Assembly (NCBI RefSeq): GCF_032854445.1 | Contig: NC_088301.1 | Span: 14,816,281 to 14,880,280, forward strand | From: Liolophura sinensis | Lineage: Eukaryota > Mollusca > Polyplacophora > Chitonida > Chitonidae | Reading direction: 5' to 3' | DNA length: 64,000 nucleotides | Shown here: positions 1 through 11,231 of the stretch, in pieces | Position numbering within the stretch: position 1 is the stretch's first letter | How the letters are laid out: each line of letters starts with the position of its first letter | The notes under the pieces: generated by a model | What the model saw: the letters and a program-made list of their open reading frames with translations, nothing else | What the model was told of the DNA's origin: nothing | Databases searched by the model: none | Program-made: the position numbers and the translations under genes

Positions 1-643
1 AGTTTGCTTTGAAAGGTTAATAAACTGTTAGGATTTATCGCTAGGACATCCATGAACGCATGGTCTGTATTTAACGGAAAAGTCAACAGTAAAGACCATT
101 TGTAAATATGCAACAATAAAGCATACCTTATTATTTTTGTAATGTTGCATGTTTTGTATAACCGATATATCGCAGTTCAAAGTAAGCAAAATTGTGCACA
201 TTTAGAATATCATAAGTGCCGCCATGTTTTCAATTTCAATGGACCATGTACAACTTCTTTCTATGATCCACGCACCTGTTACCGCTGACGTCACGAGGGC
301 ACTGCTCTGCGTTTTAACCATATGGACGTTGGGTACGGATGACGTAATATGGTATTTCCGGTTTCTCTAACATTGCCAATAGTATGAATTCTAGACTAAA
401 AGTTGATTTATAGAGTGTTTAATGTAGCGGGGATGGATGGATTGGGTGGGGTTGAGGAGTGGGTGGAAGTGAGAGTTTTTTTTGTGTGGGCCGGAGTTTT
501 GGGGTGGTGAGGTGTTGTTCCGTCGATCACCTCCGTGGCAGTCATGTTAAAGAATGTCATGCTCCCGAAATGATTCTCTTTCTCTTTTAATGTTATTGTA
601 GGTTAAATGTGATGACAACACACCATTTTGAATAGCGATGGAG
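1..643. other. No gene recognised
   Basis: AT-rich sequence with no convincing exon on either strand. The missing S2/M4 exons of the glutamate receptor would lie in this direction on the minus strand, but I could not find them here or anywhere below 2688. Confidence 0.5.
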
Positions 644-1107
644 GGCCCCTATTGACTTCTAAAGGAATCATCGTAAATATTCGGAAAACAGTCGATTACT
701 AACCTCCCCGGCCTATCCTGTTATTCCTCACAAAGCTTAGCATCGCAGGTCACCTGACTATTAAAATCCAGGGCTATCAACCATCCTAAAGGTAAATATC
801 CATCCATATTTCAGCATTCTCAACCTGTCTGTTGATTCCAAGTTCACAAAATGACAGCTGTCCCGGGCCTGGCGATTGCAAATCAAGGTCATGTGTGCCC
901 CATGTAATGGACGTCCGTCTTTGTGAAGTTCAAGCGAGCGGAGAAGTTGAACTTGCTTAAATATAGATGGGTATTTACCTTTGGGGTGATCGACAACTCA
1001 GGATTTTAAGTCGATCAGATGCCCTGGGACGCCAAGCATGGTAAAGGTGTATCTGGATAGAGCCGGAGAGGCTAATAATCGATTTTCTTTAGAAGTTAAT
1101 GGGAGCA
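644..1107. mobile_element. Long-armed fold-back (MITE-like) element
   Basis: The left arm (about 646-835) and right arm (about 960-1106) are diverged reverse complements. Shared blocks include TTGACTTCTAAAG against CTTTAGAAGTTAAT at the tips, a block around AATCGATTA/TCGATTACTA, and GGTAAATATCCATCC against GGGTATTTACC near the centre. Only short unique sequence separates the arms and there is no ORF. This fits a non-autonomous inverted-repeat DNA element. A single related arm lies near 46860-46995. Confidence 0.7.
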
Positions 1108-1579
1108 ATCCATGACTATGCCTAACACCGCGAAGCGTAGCCATCCAGGACTATAAAATACCAAAAATTAGTCAAAAGTTGTATCACTAAACTATTTAAA
1201 ATGTGCATAAGAATTGTATGTCAAAGGCTGGAAGTTTGCAAAGAAGCCCAACTAAATGGCAACAATTGAAGTGGACACACAAAAACGATGTTTTAATTAT
1301 CCTCTCTCAAACTACTTTGGCGAGGAGATTATCAAAACAATAGATGCAACAGCCGTACAAAAATTATTATGAATAGGCCTACAGTCAGTGAATAACACTG
1401 TGTATGTATGCCTACATGATACATTGTATAGTACAGTGGCGTCGGAAGGAAATGAAAAGTGATGCAGAGGGTGAGGAACAACTATCACAGCACATTAGAC
1501 AAGGGTCCATGGGCCGCCTAGGGACCGAAAGCCACGCGACCCTACATTGCCGCAGATGAGATCTGCAATCTTCATTTTG

Positions 1580-1950
1580 GAGCATCGATAGTTAAGGAAT
1601 GTAACTTGAGCAACACCAAGTGTTGTGAGAGTTACGGAGAGAAACTGCTTCAATGTACAATGCGTCGAATAGACTGTAAGAAACATTTACCGCATCTTCA
1701 CACGCACAATAAATCTTCCCTAGCGTGAATCGATGTCAACCGAGTGTCTGAAAATGTATATATTTTGTGAATTTTGCTGTTGTCATGGATCATTTTTGAT
1801 TCGGTTAACACTTATTTACGCTAGGGAAGTTTTAATGCGCGTGTGAAGGTGTGGTAAATGTTCTTTACCGTCGATCGGACAAAAGCAGTTTCTCTCCGTA
1901 ACTTTCACGACGTTTGATGTTACTCGATTTAAGAGTCACGCAGTTCCGCA
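1580..1950. mobile_element. Second fold-back element, unrelated to the first
   Basis: The left arm (about 1593-1745) and right arm (about 1797-1945) are inverted copies. Both carry GTTACGGAGAGAAACTGCTT, AACATTTACC, CTTCACACGC and CTTCCCTAGCGT in the same order once one arm is reverse complemented. The loop is about 50 bp and AT-rich, with no coding capacity. The family is not recognised. Confidence 0.75.
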
Positions 1951-1991
1951 ACTAGGACACCGATTGGTGGGGTCTGAAGATTACAGAGCCG

Positions 1992-2237
1992 TTAAAGGGA
2001 CTTGCTGTTAAAAAACGTTTTGAAAGTCTACCCCAGCGCATTACACCCATGACGCTCAGTGACCCTAGATTGCCATAAATGTAATCTAAAAGAATGCGGG
2101 GCGGTAAAACTGACAAAAAATTTAAAACATTAAAAGTCAGTGCCCTAAGTTTAGGACATTTGTGCTCCGAGCTTAGAAGCTGGGGCTCCGACTTTAATAT
2201 GGCAGTCACAGATGAGCGTGTCATTATGTCCCTTTAA
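1992..2237. mobile_element. TTAA-bounded MITE, about 246 bp
   Basis: It starts TTAAAGGGAC and ends GTCCCTTTAA, a perfect 10-bp terminal inverted repeat whose outer TTAA could be the target duplication, as in piggyBac-like elements. It has no coding capacity. The superfamily assignment rests only on the TTAA ends. Confidence 0.65.
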
Positions 2238-2687
2238 AAAGCTTCTTTAAACGCCCTTAACTGATCTGGAGAAAATAAAGAATTTCAAAATTCTGAATTT
2301 AACTTCGAATACTTGCTAATCATTATTTAGTAAGAATCATTCATGTAGGCCGTTAATCTCTTTGATTAAGCAGTAATGACTTTTATCGAATCTTGCTTCG
2401 TTTTAGTACAGTAAATGCTAAAGAGCTGACATTTTAGAATAAGGTGCGGCAATATATACTTTGCATTTTCTTCTCGGATTGAATTTTCCCTGGCACGTAA
2501 AAAGTAACATATTTGAGTCCCACCCCCTTGAAACGTGTCGGAGCCCTGGGCCCCTGAGTCCATCCTGGTCCGACACCACTGTTGTTAGAAAAAATGATAG
2601 CTGCTTAGTTGATCGTTCACTCAATTTGTACTTGGTAATTTAATGGGGATTACTTCGAGATAATTTTTAAAATAACGTTCCACTCAC

Positions 2688-3684
2688 TCGAGGATCCGTC
2701 GGGCTTTTGTAAAAGACGACGTTTTCCTTACCCGCCAGAAAGGCGGCGAGATTGGCGGTATAGCTGGCAATCATAAAGATTGAACACAAAGCCCAAACGT
2801 TGAGGATAAAGCGGCTGGGCCAGCTTTTGGGTGACTTTGTTGCAAACGTATGACCAAAAGCCACGGAATAGACAGCGACGAGAGAAGAACCCAGGGTGTA
2901 ATTCTTGTTTCGCTTTCTTCCCCAAGGATTCAAGCCGTAGGGACTCCTCCACTCCAGATACGATGATATGACTGCGGTTAACGTTGCTGCAAGCAGTATA
3001 CACAGCCACACCGCCGTTGAGAACGGCTTCAGAAATGCATCGATTGATGGTTGCTGGTCCTGTGCCACTGACAGCATAGTGAAACCAGACTGGTAAAACG
3101 GCTCCGTAAAATCAATCCAGGCTGACCTTGCGGCTGTAATACTAAAAGCCCCTATCATAATATCAGCCGTGCCATAATAAACCTGCCCAATGGCACCATC
3201 CCATGTGTTATTTACCAGTTTTCCAATGCGGTTGACATTAGCGGGGAAAAAGTACAGTATAAACTCAAAGTCCAAGTCCTGAGAGATCCGGTTCAGAAGA
3301 TCAACGGATAGTCCTGAGCAGCAGAGAAAAGTGAATTGCTTGTCCTCCGGCGGCCCTCCTTTCACAAATGCGTCCAGGTAGTCTATCACTCGGTCCGTTT
3401 TCTTGAGCTCTAGGCAAGGTGTATCCGTGTAGCACTTTTCTTCGTCATCATCCGGATCCCGGAACTGAACAAATGGAGGTGCCGGAACCGTGGCAACCCG
3501 CAAGAACTTCTTACGGACGATAATCGGCCCATAGATAACTCCTCCAGGCCAAATGATTGTGTCCACTATAATCGAGTTCCGCTGGACTTTTCCGACAATA
3601 CGCCAGCTAGAGCTGTTACCTTCACGCACCAGATTTTTCAGATTGTACGTCACTTTTGGTTTCTTCCAACTCGCTTCCATTGCC
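2688..3684 (-). CDS. Receptor exon: S1 ligand-binding lobe through M3
   Basis: This is a 997-nt exon. The acceptor is a pyrimidine tract then ATTCAG at 3690-3685, and the donor is CGA|GTGAGT at 2687-2682. S1 begins at LRVATVPAPPF and carries CC before GLSVDLL, and SITAARS holds the arginine expected to bind the ligand carboxylate. M1 follows FSTAVWLC, the pore loop contains SVAFGHTF, and M3 with SYTANLAAF is encoded at 2765-2739. The exon ends in phase 0 just after SPTDPR, where vertebrate GluN3 reads GIHDPK, so the next exon should open S2. Confidence 0.88.
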
Positions 3685-6053
3685 CTGAATGCAACGGAGA
3701 GAAAAGCATAACTTTAGCATAACCATAACGGGAAGCGATTTTCTTAGCAATATAACAATATATAAAAATAACGCACTCACAGCTTGGGACGACAGTCTGA
3801 TACTTGGCAAATGGTCACACGTATTATCGGTGAATAACACGTATTATCGCCCCCTGGACGCATGACTTGAGCAGAATTATGTTTAAGATATTGCAGTGAT
3901 AAATATGGCAAGTTGTAAGCCGAGACTTGTTTTAAAATTCTTCAAAATATTGCGTTTTCGTCACATTTTACACACATGTACAATCACAGTAAACAGGGAC
4001 AGGTTTCATGAAGGTTACTTGATGTTAAGTTGCCCTCAGCTAAGTGCACTTTACATCTCTACAAGATACGTTGTCATGGTAGTCCAGGGCTCACTTAGCT
4101 AAGTGAGCTTCATGAAACCAGCTCCAGGCCTCGCGGATGCTTAGTCAACCAGCAGAATCCTGGTTCAAGCCAGCATACAATATAGTAGTTCCTCCAAACG
4201 AAAAGCATGTTTCTAAACATAGATACACAAGTGGACAAAATTGCAATAGGAATTCAGATAATAAAGCTCATGGTATTAAAGGTATCAGTCATTGCTTCAA
4301 AGCTGTTAAACTTCAGATGAACACATTTACACGACCTATACCTATGTCCCATGAAAACCCCCTTTCTTCCTCTTGAATATTCATTGTGACGTCACCGTGC
4401 TTAAGGTTTTACTCCTACCATATAATCAGCGTGCAGTTCCATTCTCAGCGAAACACGTACGCATATCGTCACACATTTCAAGCTGTGTGAAAGCCAACTT
4501 GACAAAGGAAGAGTTTGGTATATATAAGAGGGCCACATCATGTCTACATGCGTGGATGTGGGCTGCCAAAATGTGTCCGTCGTAAGTGGGAAGGTCTGTC
4601 AGCAACCTGTGGATGGTCGTGGGTTTCCCCCGCGCTCTGCCCGGTTTCCTCCACCATAATGCTGGCCGTTATTGTATAAGTGAAATTTTCTTGAACACAG
4701 CGTAAAACAACAATCAAATGGATAAATAAATAAAATGTGTCCGGAATGCCAAGCCTTCAAGAGTTAGTAGGCAAAGCAAAGGACGATGACGCATGTGCAA
4801 ATAATCTATTAAAATGGCTTCCTAAGGACACGTCTAAGCCTTCGATGTTTACCGACGAAATACTCAAATAAGTACTGCTGGCAGAAAATTTATATATTTT
4901 ATATAACCATAAGTGTAGCTCTAACATTTAAGGTATAGGTTATATAAATGTGTTTGTTTTAGCTCTGTTTTAGGTGATACATTTACATGTTTAATAAACT
5001 CTTGAATTTTAAAATATAATTACTCATTCGTAATACTCAGTCTCTATTCAAGTATCAAATCATTTAAACTGTAATCTTGAAATCAAGTAGATTATAGAGT
5101 ATCACTATATATTTTCTTACTTTACAAAACGCTGGGCTCCCCCCAAGTCTTTTCCAGAACCATTACAGTCAATTATCCCATCCTCCAGGTAAAGCAGCCT
5201 CCATGTTGAAACAATGGCGGACAGTCCATCGCGAATCTCCGTTTTAAAGCCTATGCTGGGTGAGTATTCCAGGGCTAAAAAACCTACAGGTAAACCTGTG
5301 ACGTCACTGCCGTGCCGAAAGTCTCCTTTCGTCGATACCCACACATGTCCAGATTGAAAAAGGTTGTGCTTGATTGCGCAGCGTAATATATGTTTCGCCG
5401 TTTCCGGTCCGCTATGCAGTATGATGAGCTGAGACCCATTGTCCCTTAGTGCAATCAATTTCCTCAAAAAGTTTTGTTCTTCACAACCTTTTTCGGAACT
5501 CCTAAAAAGTTTAAAGCGTTTCAGATGCGGGCGTTTTAATGCAAGCTGTTTCATGTGAAACGGAAATTCATCGAAGGCATGATCTTCGTAAATAACACTA
5601 ATATCAGAGGTATTTTGCGTGTCGATGAGATGAAAAAAATGCCTCCGCCATATCCAATTCATTTGGTCCAAATCGTACCACGTTGTCATAGTATAAGCTG
5701 TCAACAGGAAAAAAAATGAAAACTCACTGCTGTTTTAGTGTTACGTACGTATTAATTTATTTATTTTATTTACTTGATTGATATTTTATTTATTTATTTG
5801 ATTGGTCTTTTACGCCGTACTCAAGAATACTTCACTTATACGATGGCGGCCAGCATGATGGTGGGAGGAAACCGGGCAGAGGCCCGGGGGAAACAAACGA
5901 CCATCCGCAAGTTGCTGGAAGACATACGGCCGGAGAGGCGTACGTTTTGTGAAGGAATTAGTGTTATGCCATGGTAGTCATGAGTTATACATTTTCCTAC
6001 AGGAAATCTGTGGGACACATTCTTTGCATTATGAGAAAATATAATCTGTAATT

Positions 6054-6084
<31 letters not shown>

Positions 6085-7290
6085 GTAAACTGACGTCTTT
6101 GTAGTTATCGAAAGCCTAGCAATGTCTTCTGGAAATAGGTACATTGAACATTGCATAATATTTCATCTTGGCAACATTACTATTGTGCAGGTCCATAATA
6201 TTGCAGGTAGAATATTTTTTCTAATTCATGATGTTTAACTACATCAGCTTGTTTTCGACACGAAGAGCTCATTGACTTGGGTAACGTCATAAATATTCAA
6301 AACAACACCATGTTGGACAAATGGGCGTAATTTGAGTAATTTGTTTTGCAATGGCAAGACACAATATTTCCTGGATATTAAAAAAAAAAGGAAAAAAAGA
6401 ATAATGTATAGTTACGTAATATCGATGATAAAGTCATCAGATATTGTCCACATCAAATATTACATCTAGACGGTACGTCCCTCAATTTGAGTGGTCTAGC
6501 ACAGATTCCTCTCACTGCTTTTTTAAACACGGCTTTTTTCAACACTACACGTAAACTGCCGGATTACAGCATGTATATTATCTGAATGTTACATGTCGTG
6601 CAGCATGGGTATGAACTCAGCGTTTGGTCTCTAACCGACTCTGTGGCGTAACTAACAACATTCATCAACAGAAATACAATGGAATACAGCATGCAATAAA
6701 TCAAAATTAATTCATTTTGTGTGTTTCGCAGAAGTACAGATCAATACAGGTGAAATCTCGTCCACGCCCAGATGACTTCCAACATGTCAAAACATCGTTT
6801 GGAGATAACACATCTAAGACCTATTTCGAGTGATCGCTAAACAAATATGCACAGGGTTACACATAAAACAAACTTAGATACCAAAGAGTTGAAGACGCTT
6901 AAAATGTCGATGACACCTTACCGGATAGGTCATGGAATCCATAGTTAATGAAACCTGGGGAATAGCCAGAAACTCTGCAAACATAGACGCCGCATTCGCC
7001 GTGTATATACTGCCCATAGTAAATATCACATCTGGAACTTCTGAGTTGACAGAGGCTTGAATATCAGCCACAGATGACGTCAGATCTTTACCCACCTTCA
7101 GCGTCAGTGCGCTGAACGAGATGTTAACACTGGTGTCTTGGGCACTAGGCAGGTCAGATAGTGCTTCCCGGCAGGTTTCTGTGATGTCACTGTCAAACAA
7201 GCAGAGAATAGTCACTTTGGAGGAGCTGGCGATTCGGATAGCCCACAATATCAGGCAAATGGAGGACCGAATCACTAGTATGGTCCACAT
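2688..7290 (-). CDS. NMDA-type ionotropic glutamate receptor subunit, GluN3-like (partial gene)
   Basis: Three exons read on the minus strand: 7290-6922, 5697-5121 and 3684-2688. They encode a signal peptide, a bilobed amino-terminal (LIVBP-like) domain, ligand-binding segment S1, M1, the M2 re-entrant pore loop and M3 with SYTANLAAF, the iGluR gating signature. GluN3 is favoured over GluN1 and GluN2 by EWRSPYGLNPWGRKRNK before M2 and by FGHT at the pore tip, where GluN3 has FGRT and GluN2 has FNNS. The second and third exons join in phase (AA|G). The first and second do not (phase 0 against phase 1), so a short exon between 6921 and 5698 is probably unseen. S2, M4 and the tail are absent. 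Members of this family act at the plasma membrane as glycine- or glutamate-gated cation channel subunits; the ligand here is not known. Confidence 0.8.
4002..4119. mobile_element. Short MITE, 118 bp
   Basis: Begins GGTTTCATGAAG and ends CTTCATGAAACC, a perfect 12-bp terminal inverted repeat. A nested inverted pair (CTAAGTGCACTT against TCACTTAGCTAAGTGAG) lies inside. There is no ORF. It sits in the receptor intron. Confidence 0.7.
4580..4731 (+). mobile_element. tRNA-derived SINE, 5' truncated, with target duplication
   Basis: The conserved core runs from GTAAGTGGGAAGGTCTGTCAG through GGTTTCCTCC and CCATAATGCTGGCC to the tail. It is flanked by a perfect 12-bp direct repeat, AAAATGTGTCCG, at 4568-4579 and 4732-4743. 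This is a clean target-site duplication and fixes both ends. The tRNA head is missing. Confidence 0.85.
5121..5697 (-). CDS. Receptor exon: most of the amino-terminal domain
   Basis: This is a 577-nt exon. The acceptor is TTTTTTTTCCTGTTGACAG ending at 5698 and the donor is AAA|GTAAGA at 5120. The residues follow the usual clamshell pattern of NMDA amino-terminal domains: a helix around TTWYDLDQMNWIWRRHF, strands with LIILHSGPETAKHILRCAI and GHVWVSTKGDF, then GLPVGFLALEY. Its start needs one base from upstream, which the first exon's phase-0 donor does not supply. Its end (phase 2) matches the next exon exactly. Confidence 0.82.
5775..5945 (-). mobile_element. SINE copy (minus)
   Basis: Reads tail first on the plus strand: (TTTA)n, GATTGGTCTTTTACGCCGTAC, CTTATACGATGGCGG, GGGAGGAAACCGGGCAGAG and a core ending near CGGCCGGAGAGGCG. 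Its tRNA head is lost. It lies in the receptor intron upstream of the 5697-5121 exon. Confidence 0.8.
6052..6084. repeat. (TTTA)n microsatellite
   Basis: About eight TTTA repeats in the receptor intron, possibly the remnant tail of a lost SINE. Confidence 0.85.
6922..7290 (-). CDS. Receptor exon 1: signal peptide and start of amino-terminal domain
   Basis: ATG at 7290-7288 follows an in-frame TAG upstream. About 24 residues form a signal peptide (MWTILVIRSSICLILWAIRI core), followed by KVTILCLFDSD, a first beta strand typical of LIVBP folds, and later PDVIFTMGSIYTANAASMFAEF. The donor is CCG|GTAAGG at 6921, phase 0, after 123 codons. About a dozen residues common to NMDA receptors are missing between this exon and the next one seen. 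Confidence 0.72.
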
Positions 7291-9458
7291 GTCTGTAAAC
7301 TATGACACAGATCCAGATGCCATCCAGTAGCGAATGATGTCACGGCCTAACATCAGGACATCTTTGTAATTTCTGATCCTTAATAAGCATCCACGTTTAG
7401 GATCTATCGTTGTAACGCATGGACATATGATGCTTATCGACATGGGTTTCATGGACTTCATGCGTGTGTGCCCGGCTAGATAAATAGGACGTTAATAGCC
7501 CATCTTCTCTTTCCACTCGTTTGACCTGTTATGTTCTGTCCCTTATTATCTTGTATTTCCGGTACTATCACGTTTTCCCGGCATTCCCCTGATTCTATTG
7601 CGCGTCTCCCTGTAACAAAACAACACATGCATGAACGAAGCGGCCTCCAGGCGGAAATATTCCAACCTTGTGTACATAATGCATACTTGTGGTTCACTTT
7701 CTCTGTCACTTAATTGTCCAATTTCACACTGACATTGAAGATTAAAACAGCGAATGACGCCTGTTTTCTAAGTCTTTTTATCCTCTACCCAATCAATTGG
7801 AGACCTATTCTCCTTTTTGTGCAAATATTAACCTGTGGTCTATAAAACATGAATATGAACGTGACATTCCCTGTTGTCGCGATTAAAACACAAGCTAAAC
7901 ATGGGCGCAGCTACCTATGCTGTACGTCTTTAATTATATCTAGAGCGCCAGCTGTAGACTATTGAATACACCGTGAAATAGGAGGACCTCTGACACACCT
8001 GTCAAGTCAAGGGTGAATTAGATTGATGACCTTCTGGAAACAATGTTGCAGAGGCAGTGGTACTTCCGCTAGGGAAAAAGTTCGTATTCAGGTATTTATA
8101 GCTATTAACACAGTCTTTCTATAATAAATCAGTCATACTGCTTAACACAATTATGAATTTAGGGAACACATTATGTGAAAATGGCTGGACTTGATGGGAG
8201 TATAATGGATTAATAAACTCTAAAGGTAGCTTCTTGTCACTATTTCCAGATCAGAACTATATACATGTTATGATTACAGGATTGGGAGTAAAACAAGAGG
8301 AACAATGACAATGTGACAGTTGGCATATGGACACACGTTACCATTGGAGTCTTGTGAATTTAACTTGATCAGGGTTTTATTATAATTGTTCATGTAAAAC
8401 CTTATCAACTTACACATCCGGATCATCTTGGCAATAAACCAAATTAGGAAATAAATAGCAATATAACTGGGGCGAGGTTATTGTATTGCAAAATTAATTT
8501 TCTGTGAACGCTTCACAGAAGTGAGGTGCCCATTGAAAGATAAAAAAAAACGCTTTGGTGTTACTTTTTTACGGTCATCCTATAATACAGATATAGTTTC
8601 AAAAAGCGGACAACTCAAAATGGATTGTGCAATTCATTTCAACTAAGGTGGTATATGTATGAACGAAGTTTTAAAACTTTCACTTCCCAAGCTACTAGGG
8701 CAACAACTGAATAAAGCCATCATTGGACCGACTGAGACTATGTATTTATCTTTCTATCTAGTTAGAGACAAGCCCGTATCTAAGTTGCACTTTGAATGCA
8801 TCTGTTCACATATCTCACGAGACGATCTAATTTAGCATAAGGAACAGCCAGCATCTAGCCCCAAGTCAAGCGGAATTAGACACGATCATAAGGCTGACTG
8901 CCAAAGATTATGGACGCTCTGTCAATATTTACTTAAAGAAAATAATACTCATTGTATAAGTTAAGCTTATTAGAGTGAAGGCGTTTGATGAAATAACCTT
9001 GACTTATGGTCTTTGCACTAATAACTTCCGACGTTGATTGAAATTCCTTCATTATGACCAACGTGTAATCAGATCTTAGCGTAATCACGATTGTACTTAC
9101 ATTTGAGGTCTTCACTCCCTCTTGGCTCACTTCATTTTATATGACGCAGATCAGATGTGATTATCTTCTGCTGGAATCATGAGTATTGAATTTTGCATGG
9201 ATTAATCAACACATGTTCCCCTGGCTGTCTAAGTCAATCAGAATTTAAACTCACTCTTTGAATGTTATACAGTCCCAGTAAATGACTTTGATCCATCCAG
9301 TTAACTATATGGGGAAAGTGATAAGTGGGCTGTCTGTGGCCAAGCTGCGTGACACTGATAGCTATGGCTCGCCCGTCAATAACATAACTACATGTAGGAG
9401 TTCTCAGGAGATCTACATAATTCCGTCTGTTCTATGCATCTCATAGAGACAATCGCTG
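7291..9458. other. Intergenic, no gene recognised
   Basis: The promoter of the receptor gene should lie just right of 7290, but no clear TATA element or other signal is visible. The rest is AT-rich with no exon candidate. About 8270-8470 is related to sequence inside the tandem array and is listed separately. Confidence 0.5.
8270..8470 (+). repeat. Diverged copy of an array-internal dispersed repeat
   Basis: Matches about 12370-12530 of unit A in order: GGAG/GGAACAATGACA, GACACACGTTACC against GACACGTAACTGG, TCTTGTGAATTT, GTTTTATT and GTTCATGTAAA. It is a dispersed repeat that predates the array. Confidence 0.6.
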
Positions 9459-9894
9459 TTAAAGGAGAAGAAACCTCAAAATGACGCCAAACTCAGATGA
9501 AAAAGCGTGAAATTTTTTTTGTAAAATATGAATCTTTCACGATTTTTTGTTTTCGGAAAAAAAGGGTATTTTAAAATATTTGTGTAGGGTGGGTGTTTGG
9601 GACAACCACATATTAAAAATATAAATATGATCAAAGTCCAGGTTGAACACATTTGTTAGCTGAAAAGTACAAATTCTAGTGCAAATATATTCTTTAAACA
9701 TTTGTTACATCCTCATTATATGACAACATAATACCAAGAGGTGGTCCCAAATACCCATCATACAAAAATTATTTTTAATTGTCTTTTTCTCTTTAAACAA
9801 AATCGTACAATATAAAGAAGATCACATTTACAACTAATTTTTCACACTCTTTCATCTAAACCTTATGTGATGTTTATGTTTTCTCCACCTTTAA
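9459..9894. mobile_element. TTAA-type MITE, 436 bp
   Basis: The left end is TTAAAGGAGAAGAAACCTC and the right end is the inverted complement of TTAAAGGTGGAGAAAACAT. Imperfect terminal inverted repeats of about 47 bp extend to GATGAAA. The interior carries GGTGGTCCCAAATACCCA, shared with the copy at 39223-39819. No ORF. Confidence 0.8.
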
Positions 9895-10597
9895 GGAATT
9901 TGTCTGGTTGGAAAATTGTTAATTAAACATTACGCAGATTCTAAGAAACAGAAGTATGGAAAACAAAGATAATGATAATAACGATATTAAATGCATGAGG
10001 TATAGAAATATCACTTTCAGCGAGAGATTAGGCATTTGTTGTGGTTCAAATGTAAGCGACAATCTGTTACCTCAACCTCATTATAAGAGTAAACGAAGTA
10101 TCCAGATCACAGCTAAGGCTGTCAAGTGGTAAATCAATATACCTGGAAGTAGAGATAGCAGTTTTCAATGATGAAAAGACATACGTGTGAACACCGATAT
10201 GTCAAATCCAGTTTTTTTATAAGCTTCTTTTGACAACAATAACTAAAAGTCATTATCACCTAGGTTCGACCTAAAAATCTGCATCGTCACTATTTTGTGA
10301 ACAGTTACCTGAAGCCCATGCTGCTGTTTCAAAGGAAATGGTATTCATTAACCGATTTCCAGGTGCGTCTTTTAAAGAATATAATGGATTTTACTTTCAC
10401 CAAGCCAGCACCGTTAGAACCGGAACTCGACTCGTAGAGGTTCCGATAGAAAATGCCGTTGGTGCCGAACAAAATGAAATTTACTAAGGTATGAAGTCAG
10501 GGATGCAGAATTAGTGGATGAAAGCAAGTGTGCAGGACGTGACTAGAGTATTCATCATGCAATCAAGACATTACAATGTATGATTAAAATTCAGCCT
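9895..10597. other. Intergenic, left edge of the array
   Basis: No gene or known repeat recognised. It is not homologous to what precedes units B and C, so the array junction lies at about 10596, at a short shared CTGCGGTACGCC. Confidence 0.6.
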
Positions 10598-10620
10598 GCG
10601 GTACGCCTTGAGTCAAGGCT

Positions 10621-10857
10621 TCATAACCAGTTACAAGACCAAGGTGTGTGTAAAAAACAGTACATTACAACTGTGATTAAAATGGCAGTGGATGCAAGGA
10701 GCGTGCCTATAACTTTATAGTGTTGTTTGCATTCACAGGTAAAAATGTTCTTTTGTCTATGAATATTTTCTGTCAGAGCCACAATCCGAAAGTATTTGTT
10801 TTCCATAATGGATAACAGGAATGGGCAAAAATTTTCCGTTAAATCAAACATTATCAC
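10621..10857 (-). CDS. Possible small membrane protein, conserved in all three units
   Basis: An unrecognised ORF whose core of about 60 residues starts at MENKYFRIVALTENIHRQKN. It has FTCECKQH and one hydrophobic segment, VIGTLLASTAILITV. The same reading is open in unit B (19017-19241) and unit C (27860-28042). Between units the two internal base changes in C are silent (both Lys codons), while V to L is the main internal change. The upstream extension differs in frame, so only the MENKYF start is consistent. It may equally be chance; no homologue is recognised. Confidence 0.25.
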   Translation of the reverse strand: MIMFDLTENFCPFLLSIMENKYFRIVALTENIHRQKNIFTCECKQHYKVIGTLLASTAILITVVMYCFLHTPWSCNWL

Positions 10858-11207
10858 GTAACCTCTACAATGTTACAATAAATATCAGTTTCTAATGTAA
10901 CGTATTTAACATGCCCTCACTAAACTCAAAATATTAAACTGTTAAGTTTAACAGAAGTTTACGTCAATAAATGATGTAAGAATCATGCTGTCGGGCGATT
11001 ATTTCACCCCTCAGGGTGTTGTGGTACGTACAGCATTATGCATATTTACACAATCTGATGGGTATGCACATGCGTAGTTTTACAACAGCAATACCAAACG
11101 TCATTGACAACTTAAACATAGTCATTCCTTCCGTCGAAAACAAGGATAGCCTCTTTAGGCTTGTCGAGTCCTGCGACCCATGGTTCGACGTTAAACCTCA
11201 AGCATAC

Positions 11208-11231
11208 ATATATATATATATATATATATAT
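11208..11231. repeat. (TA)n microsatellite
   Basis: Length differs between units: about 24 bp here, much shorter in B near 19811 and intermediate in C near 28660, as expected for slippage after duplication. Confidence 0.9.

Larger units (their letters stand above)
3685..5120. other. Receptor intron with a MITE, a SINE and a repeat fragment
   Basis: The intron between the two large receptor exons. Besides the MITE and SINE listed separately, about 4127-4195 resembles 55640-55705 (shared CCAGGCCTCG and AGCAGAATCCTGGTT), a dispersed repeat. No exon was seen. Confidence 0.6.

Noticed and set aside
6440-6535. Candidate micro-exon of the receptor (minus, reading LKLRDVPSR before GTAATA)
   Set aside because: Its end phase would fit, but no acceptor gives phase 0 at the start and there is no pyrimidine tract.
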